Shown here in pieces: positions 7,930-11,496 of a stretch of DNA of 11,496 nucleotides (positions within the stretch are counted from its first letter, which is position 1; every line of letters starts with the position of its first letter). The notes beneath the pieces were generated by a model that was given only the letters and a program-made list of their open reading frames with translations, did not search any database and was not told where the DNA came from. Origin of the DNA: Pseudomonadota bacterium (GTDB taxonomy: Bacteria; Pseudomonadota; Gammaproteobacteria; Burkholderiales; Burkholderiaceae_E); assembly GCA_023389175.1 (NCBI GenBank), contig JAEWEW010000144.1, forward strand, positions 1-11,496, written 5' to 3'. The position numbers and the translations under genes were made by a program.

Positions 7930-8640
7930 ATGGCCAAGCTACCGACGATCGCGGCCAGGGACTGGTCCACCCAGCCGCCGTACATCCACCCCGCCTACCG
8001 CTCCACGCCGCTGCGCGGACCGAAGAAGAAGCTGATTCCGATCGCGCACAGCCTGTCCGAGCTGTCCCAGCCGGTCTATGGCCAGGACCAGATCGGCGAG
8101 CTCGACCACGACCTCACGATGAATGCCCGGGTCAACGGCGAGCCGCTCGGCGAGCGCATCATCGTGGCCGGGCGGGTGCTGGACGAGCGCGGCCGGCCGG
8201 TGCGCAACACGCTGGTCGAGATCTGGCAGTGCAATGCCGCCGGCCGGTATGTGCACACGGTCGACCAGCATCCGGCGCCGCTGGACCCGAACTTCCTCGG
8301 TGCCGGGCGCTGCCTCACCGATCGGGACGGACGCTATCGCTTCCTCACGATCAAGCCGGGCGCCTATCCCTGGCGCAACCATCCGAACGCCTGGCGCCCG
8401 AACCACATCCACTTTTCGCTGTTTGGCGAGTACTTCGCCAGCCGGCTGGTGACCCAGATGTACTTCCCGGGCGATCCACTGCTCGCGCATGATCCGATCT
8501 ACCAGGGCGCACCGCCCGAAGGGCGGGAGACAATGGTGGCGAAGTTCTCCATGGACCTGACCGAAGATACCTTCGCGCTCGGTTTCCAGTTCGACATCGT
8601 CCTGCGCGGCCCCCGCGCGACCCCGATGGAGGGCCGGTGA
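7930..8640 (+). CDS. pcaH: Protocatechuate 3,4-dioxygenase beta subunit
   Basis: This is the iron-bearing subunit of the intradiol dioxygenase that cleaves protocatechuate with O2 to 3-carboxy-cis,cis-muconate, first step of the beta-ketoadipate pathway, in the cytoplasm. The 236-residue protein has the N-terminal PcaH region (DWSTQPPYIHPAYRSTPLRG) and the intradiol core from about 75. All four non-haem Fe(III) ligands are present: Y107 (GRYVHT), Y146 (GAYPWRN), H159 and H161 (RPNHIHFSLFG). These sit exactly one residue before the Pseudomonas putida positions 108, 147, 160 and 162. The nearby arginine (R156) is also kept. GGAGA 11 nt before the ATG supports the start. It is followed at once by pcaG (TGATG overlap), so alpha and beta are made in equal amounts. 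The 124-bp gap upstream suggests an own promoter. No pcaQ-like regulator or other pca genes are in the window. Confidence 0.96.
   Translation: MAKLPTIAARDWSTQPPYIHPAYRSTPLRGPKKKLIPIAHSLSELSQPVYGQDQIGELDHDLTMNARVNGEPLGERIIVAGRVLDERGRPVRNTLVEIWQCNAAGRYVHTVDQHPAPLDPNFLGAGRCLTDRDGRYRFLTIKPGAYPWRNHPNAWRPNHIHFSLFGEYFASRLVTQMYFPGDPLLAHDPIYQGAPPEGRETMVAKFSMDLTEDTFALGFQFDIVLRGPRATPMEGR
8628..8633 (+). promoter_or_regulatory. Ribosome binding site of pcaG inside the end of pcaH
   Basis: GGAGGG lies 6 nt before the ATG at 8640 and only 3 nt before the overlapping in-frame GTG at 8637. The spacing favours the ATG. Confidence 0.6.
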
Positions 8641-9356
8641 TGGCCAAGGCGACGAAGAAGGAAGCGAGGAAGGAAGCGCGGCAGGCGGCCGGTCGTGCTC
8701 GCGCGGCCGCCGAATCCGCGACGCCGGCGCGCAAGGTGCCCCGATCGGTTCCGCCGGCCGGCGGCTGGCGGCAGACCGCGTCGCAGACCGTGGGGCCGTT
8801 CTTCGCCTTCGGCATGGTGCCGACCCAATACAACTACGGGATTGGCCACCGCTATCCGAGCCTCTTCGACGGCACCATCGCGGGTGACGGTGTCGAGGGC
8901 GAGGCGATCGAGGTGGTCGGCAAGGTCTACGACGGCGCCGGCGAACCGATTCCGGACGCGGTCGTCGAGATCCTGCAGGCGGACTCGACGGGTCGCTACG
9001 CGCGGGAGCGGAAGGCGGTGCTGCAGACCGGCTTCCGCGGCTTCGGCCGCGTCGGCACCGGCACCGATCCGGACCGCGAGTTCCGCTTCAGCACGGTCAA
9101 GCCCGGCGCGATCGGCGACGGGCAGGCGCCGCATCTCAACGTCATCGTGCTGATGCGCGGCCTGCTGGTGCATGCCTTCACCCGCGCGTACTTCGAGGAC
9201 GAGCCGGCCAACGACACCGATCCGGTGCTGCTGTCGGTACCGGCGGCGCGGCGCAGGACGCTCCTCGCGCGGCGCGAGCCGGTCCCGGGCAAGTTGGTCT
9301 ACCGGTTCGACATCCGCATGCAGGGCGCCGACGAGACGGTCTTCTTCGACGTCTGA
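8640..9356 (+). CDS. pcaG: Protocatechuate 3,4-dioxygenase alpha subunit with basic N-terminal extension
   Basis: This is the partner subunit of PcaH. It adopts the intradiol fold but carries no iron, and it shapes the active-site pocket. The core starts with the family motif TASQTVGPFFAFG (about 46-58). It continues through VVGKVYDGAGEPIPDAVVEI (93-111), LQADSTGRY, FRFSTVKPGA, APHLNVIVLMRGLLVHAFTR and the C-terminal YRFDIRMQGADETVFFDV, all good matches to PcaG. The residues equivalent to the PcaH iron ligands are mostly absent, as expected for alpha. Total length is 238 residues against about 200 for the P. putida protein. The excess is an N-terminal tail of about 40 residues rich in Lys, Ala and Arg (TKKEARKEARQAAGRARAAA). 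The start is supported by GGAGGG 6 nt before it and by the 1-bp overlap with the pcaH stop. The only later alternative is a GTG at about residue 33, without a clear ribosome site. Confidence 0.94.
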   Translation: MAKATKKEARKEARQAAGRARAAAESATPARKVPRSVPPAGGWRQTASQTVGPFFAFGMVPTQYNYGIGHRYPSLFDGTIAGDGVEGEAIEVVGKVYDGAGEPIPDAVVEILQADSTGRYARERKAVLQTGFRGFGRVGTGTDPDREFRFSTVKPGAIGDGQAPHLNVIVLMRGLLVHAFTRAYFEDEPANDTDPVLLSVPAARRRTLLARREPVPGKLVYRFDIRMQGADETVFFDV

Positions 9357-9357
9357 C

Positions 9358-9394
9358 ACGGGCCGTCCGGCGCCGGCCGTCCGGCGCCGCGGCC
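9358..9394. terminator. GC-rich tandem repeat and possible bidirectional terminator
   Basis: The 39 bp between the convergent stops hold a perfect tandem duplication of GGCCGTCCGGCGCC (9361-9374 and 9375-9388). Each copy can pair with the following CGGCC to form a 5-bp hairpin: 9361-9365 with 9374-9378, and 9375-9379 with 9390-9394. The first can lengthen with one bulged G through ACGG...CCGT. There is no T-run on either strand, so classic intrinsic termination is not assured. Position between two gene ends is the main support for a terminator role. Confidence 0.4.
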
Positions 9395-9395
9395 G

Positions 9396-11426
9396 TTACT
9401 CGTCGCTGCCGATCTCGCGCACGTAGGCGGCCAGCCGGCGCAGCTCCTCGGCGCCGAGCGCGCCGGTGTTGTGGGCGGCGATGGCATCGCCCATGCTGCC
9501 GGCCGAGCCGTCGTGCAGCCAGGCGCCGGCTGCCCAGGCATCGCGCAGCGTCGGCGTGTCGATGCCCGGCAGTACGCCGCCCAGGCGGCCGCCGCTCGAT
9601 GCCTTGAGGGTCCCGACATCGTGCAGCACCAGGTCGCCCGGGCTCGCGCCGGTCGCGAGGTCGAAGTCCTTGCCGCCGTGGCAGCTCGCGCAGCCCTTCG
9701 CCGCGAAGAGCAGCTTGCCGGCCTGGGCATCGGCGGTGAGGCTGCCGTCGGCATTGCGCCAGGGGCTCGGCGCGAAGCGGTCGAGCGAGGCCATGTACGC
9801 CGCGAGCGCATCGAGCTCGGGACTGACCCCGGCCTTCGGCGCGCCGAGCGGCTCGCTGCGGGTGGCGAAGTCGGCATCGGCCATCAGGCCCTGGCCGCCG
9901 GCGAAGCCCCGGATCTGGCCTTCGAAGTCCTGCAGCTCGTCGAAGTTCGCGCTCCAGTGCAGCGGACCGCTGCCGGCGCGGCCGCGCAGCGAGATGGTGC
10001 GCCGCAGGCCCTCGCCGAACCCGGTGAAGTCCCAGACGCGGCCGTCGCTGCCGCCGTCGGCATGGCAACTCGCGCAGCTGAGATAGCCGTCGCGGGCCAG
10101 CCGGGGGTCGAGCGCATCGTAGAAGAGCTGCTTGCCGAGCAGCACCCGGGACGGCAGCTTCTCGGTGGCGACGGTCCTCACCTCGCCGAGCTTGCTGACC
10201 CACTCGCGGTCGTGCAGCTGCGAGAGGTCGAAGACGGTCACGCTGCGGTCCATGAAGTTGCTGACGAAGAGCCGTTGGCCGTCCGGTGACACCGCAAGGC
10301 CCTGCGGCGCGAAGCCCGAGCGCAGGCGCAGGATCTCCCGGCCGCCCGACGGATCGACCAGCGCGACATCGCGCGTGGTCTCCAGCGCCACGAACAGATA
10401 GGCGCCGGTCGGATCGAACACGGCGGCGGTTGCCACGCCGGAGTTGTCGTGGTCGACCCGCAGGATCGCGTCCTCGGCGAGCGTGCTGCCGAGCACGATG
10501 CGCGAGCTGATCGCCCGCACGGTGCTCTGGAAGTCGAGCGGCAGTCCGTCGCGCAGCACCCCGCGCATGACGTTGTCCTGCTTGGACGGCACCCAGGCCG
10601 ACGCGCCGTCCGGCGCGATCGCTGCGGCGCCAAGATAGTTGGGGATGCCGCGGGCTTGCAGGCTGGTGTCGCTGCGGTCGCTCACCGTGAGCACCACCGT
10701 CTTCGCCACCTGGCCGGCCGCGGCGTCCACCACCACGACCTCACCGCCGGCCGCGGCGCCGCCCGCCTGCGGTTGCGGATTCGCGGTCGCTTCGCCCGGC
10801 AGGTGCGGCGAGATGAAGCGGGACACCAGCAGGCGATCGCCGGCGGCGGTCACCGACAGGTGGCGCGGGCCGGCACCGACCTCGACGCTCGCAGCCAAGG
10901 CGCCGCTCGCGGGATCGAGCTGCACCACGCGGCCGAGCGCCTCGAGCGCGACCCACGGCGCACCGTCGGCCGGAGAGATCACCAGCCCGAACGGCTGCGA
11001 AGCACGCGGCAGGGTGACGGTCTTCACGACCGCGAGGCCGTCGGGATCGATCACGCTGACGCTGGCCGAATCATGGTTGGCGACCCAGATGCAGCCGTTG
11101 CCGGCGACGGCGAGCGTGCGCGGGTTGTCGCCGACCGGGATCTCGGCCACCAGGCGCAGCGCGACCGGATCGACCACGCTGACGGAATCGTTGTCCGGGT
11201 TCGCGACCCAGACCCGAGCGCCCGCCTTCTCGAAGAGGATCGGGGTGGAGGCAGCCGGCAAGGCCTCGAGCGCGGTGGCGGGCGCATCGCATCGACCCGG
11301 CGGCGGCACCGGGGCCGGGGCCTCGGCGACCGGACCCGGGTCGCTGCCAGCCGAGCCGCCGCCGCCACAGGCGGCGACCAGGCTGGCGAGGAGGATCACG
11401 GCGGCGTAGCGGTGAAACGGCGGCAT
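9396..11426 (-). CDS. Lipoprotein with YVTN-type beta-propeller and di-heme MauG/CCP-like cytochrome domain
   Basis: The 676-residue protein starts with a lipoprotein signal (residues 1-20, lipobox LVAAC with Cys20) and a Gly/Pro/Ala linker (21-45). A beta-propeller follows (about 60-400) with YncE/YVTN-like blades such as RVWVANPDNDSVSVVDP, CIWVANHDSASVSVIDP, AYLFVALETTRDVALVDP and RLFVSNFMDRSVTVFD. The C-terminal module (about 420-676) has two CxxCH heme c sites, CASCH at 451-455 and CASCH at 579-583, and the motif TPTLRDAWAAGAWLHDGSAG (624-643) seen in MauG/di-heme cytochrome c peroxidase relatives. It should be membrane-anchored and face the periplasm, transferring electrons or acting as a peroxidase/oxidase; the substrate is unknown. 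I chose the ATG at 11426 for a normal-length signal; an ATG at 11486 would add 20 residues. Neither has a clear ribosome site. It is convergent to pcaG and shares no visible regulation with it. Confidence 0.9.
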   Translation of the reverse strand: MPPFHRYAAVILLASLVAACGGGGSAGSDPGPVAEAPAPVPPPGRCDAPATALEALPAASTPILFEKAGARVWVANPDNDSVSVVDPVALRLVAEIPVGDNPRTLAVAGNGCIWVANHDSASVSVIDPDGLAVVKTVTLPRASQPFGLVISPADGAPWVALEALGRVVQLDPASGALAASVEVGAGPRHLSVTAAGDRLLVSRFISPHLPGEATANPQPQAGGAAAGGEVVVVDAAAGQVAKTVVLTVSDRSDTSLQARGIPNYLGAAAIAPDGASAWVPSKQDNVMRGVLRDGLPLDFQSTVRAISSRIVLGSTLAEDAILRVDHDNSGVATAAVFDPTGAYLFVALETTRDVALVDPSGGREILRLRSGFAPQGLAVSPDGQRLFVSNFMDRSVTVFDLSQLHDREWVSKLGEVRTVATEKLPSRVLLGKQLFYDALDPRLARDGYLSCASCHADGGSDGRVWDFTGFGEGLRRTISLRGRAGSGPLHWSANFDELQDFEGQIRGFAGGQGLMADADFATRSEPLGAPKAGVSPELDALAAYMASLDRFAPSPWRNADGSLTADAQAGKLLFAAKGCASCHGGKDFDLATGASPGDLVLHDVGTLKASSGGRLGGVLPGIDTPTLRDAWAAGAWLHDGSAGSMGDAIAAHNTGALGAEELRRLAAYVREIGSDE

Positions 11427-11496
11427 GTTGGATCTGCGAAAAAGGGATGTGGCCGGGCGGAGCGCCACGGCGGCGGTCCACTGCATTGTCCGGAGC
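11427..11496. other. Upstream region of the cytochrome lipoprotein gene
   Basis: Seventy bases remain to the window edge. I see no convincing promoter or Shine-Dalgarno on the minus strand. The frame stays open to an ATG at 11484-11486, so part of this stretch may be coding if the longer start is used. The promoter probably lies beyond the window. Confidence 0.4.

Noticed and set aside
7930..9356. Catechol or hydroxyquinol 1,2-dioxygenase as alternative identity for the intradiol pair
   Set aside because: Those enzymes are single-gene homodimers with a different N-terminal linker domain. Two adjacent genes with PcaH-type and PcaG-type motifs fit protocatechuate 3,4-dioxygenase.
9471..10289. 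Plus-strand frames opposite the cytochrome module
   Set aside because: No family match by eye, and the opposite strand carries two CxxCH sites and the HDGSA motif in one frame.

Overview
The window is 11.5 kb of very GC-rich, densely coding DNA, with strong third-position GC bias and many long shadow frames. The gene families (class A malate synthase, NitT/TauT-type ABC importer with a Tat-exported binding protein, BetA-like GMC flavoprotein, two-subunit protocatechuate 3,4-dioxygenase) fit a free-living catabolic proteobacterium. A betaproteobacterium such as a Burkholderiales member is my best guess, but this is inference and nothing in the window fixes the taxon. I see no RNA gene, insertion sequence, CRISPR array or phage gene.

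Layout. (1) Positions 1-1314 hold the 3' four fifths of malate synthase A, plus strand, cut by the window edge. (2) Converging on it, on the minus strand, are an enolase-superfamily (mandelate racemase/muconate lactonizing type) enzyme at 1299-2471 and, upstream of it, a GntR/HutC-type regulator at 2495-3232. (3) A 140-bp, comparatively AT-rich divergent control region (3233-3372) separates the regulator from a plus-strand operon: ABC permease (3373-4188), ABC ATPase (4185-5033), Tat-type substrate-binding protein (5116-6201) and GMC oxidoreductase (6198-7805). (4) A 124-bp gap with an inverted repeat leads to pcaH (7930-8640) and pcaG (8640-9356). (5) A GC-rich tandem repeat/hairpin region separates pcaG from a convergent minus-strand gene (9396-11426). 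That gene encodes a 676-residue lipoprotein joining a YVTN-type beta-propeller to a di-heme MauG/cytochrome c peroxidase-like module.

How the genes may work together. Regions 2 and 3 look like one substrate-inducible catabolic unit. The regulator and racemase/dehydratase-type enzyme are read one way. An importer and a cytoplasmic flavin alcohol dehydrogenase/oxidase are read the other way from a shared control region. The substrate cannot be read from sequence: the importer family takes up small organic anions, GMC enzymes oxidise alcohols, and MR-type enzymes abstract a proton alpha to a carboxylate, so a hydroxy-acid or related compound is a reasonable guess. pcaHG opens the ring of protocatechuate (first step of the beta-ketoadipate route). 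Malate synthase belongs to the glyoxylate shunt, which would help use the acetyl-CoA produced. A link between the transporter unit and pcaHG is suggested by proximity only; pcaHG has its own candidate control region.

The most unusual items are the orphan-substrate divergent cluster, the propeller/di-heme fusion lipoprotein, the basic N-terminal extension on PcaG and the 8-bp inverted repeat in front of pcaH. I did not find anything that I can defend as an entirely new class of system.
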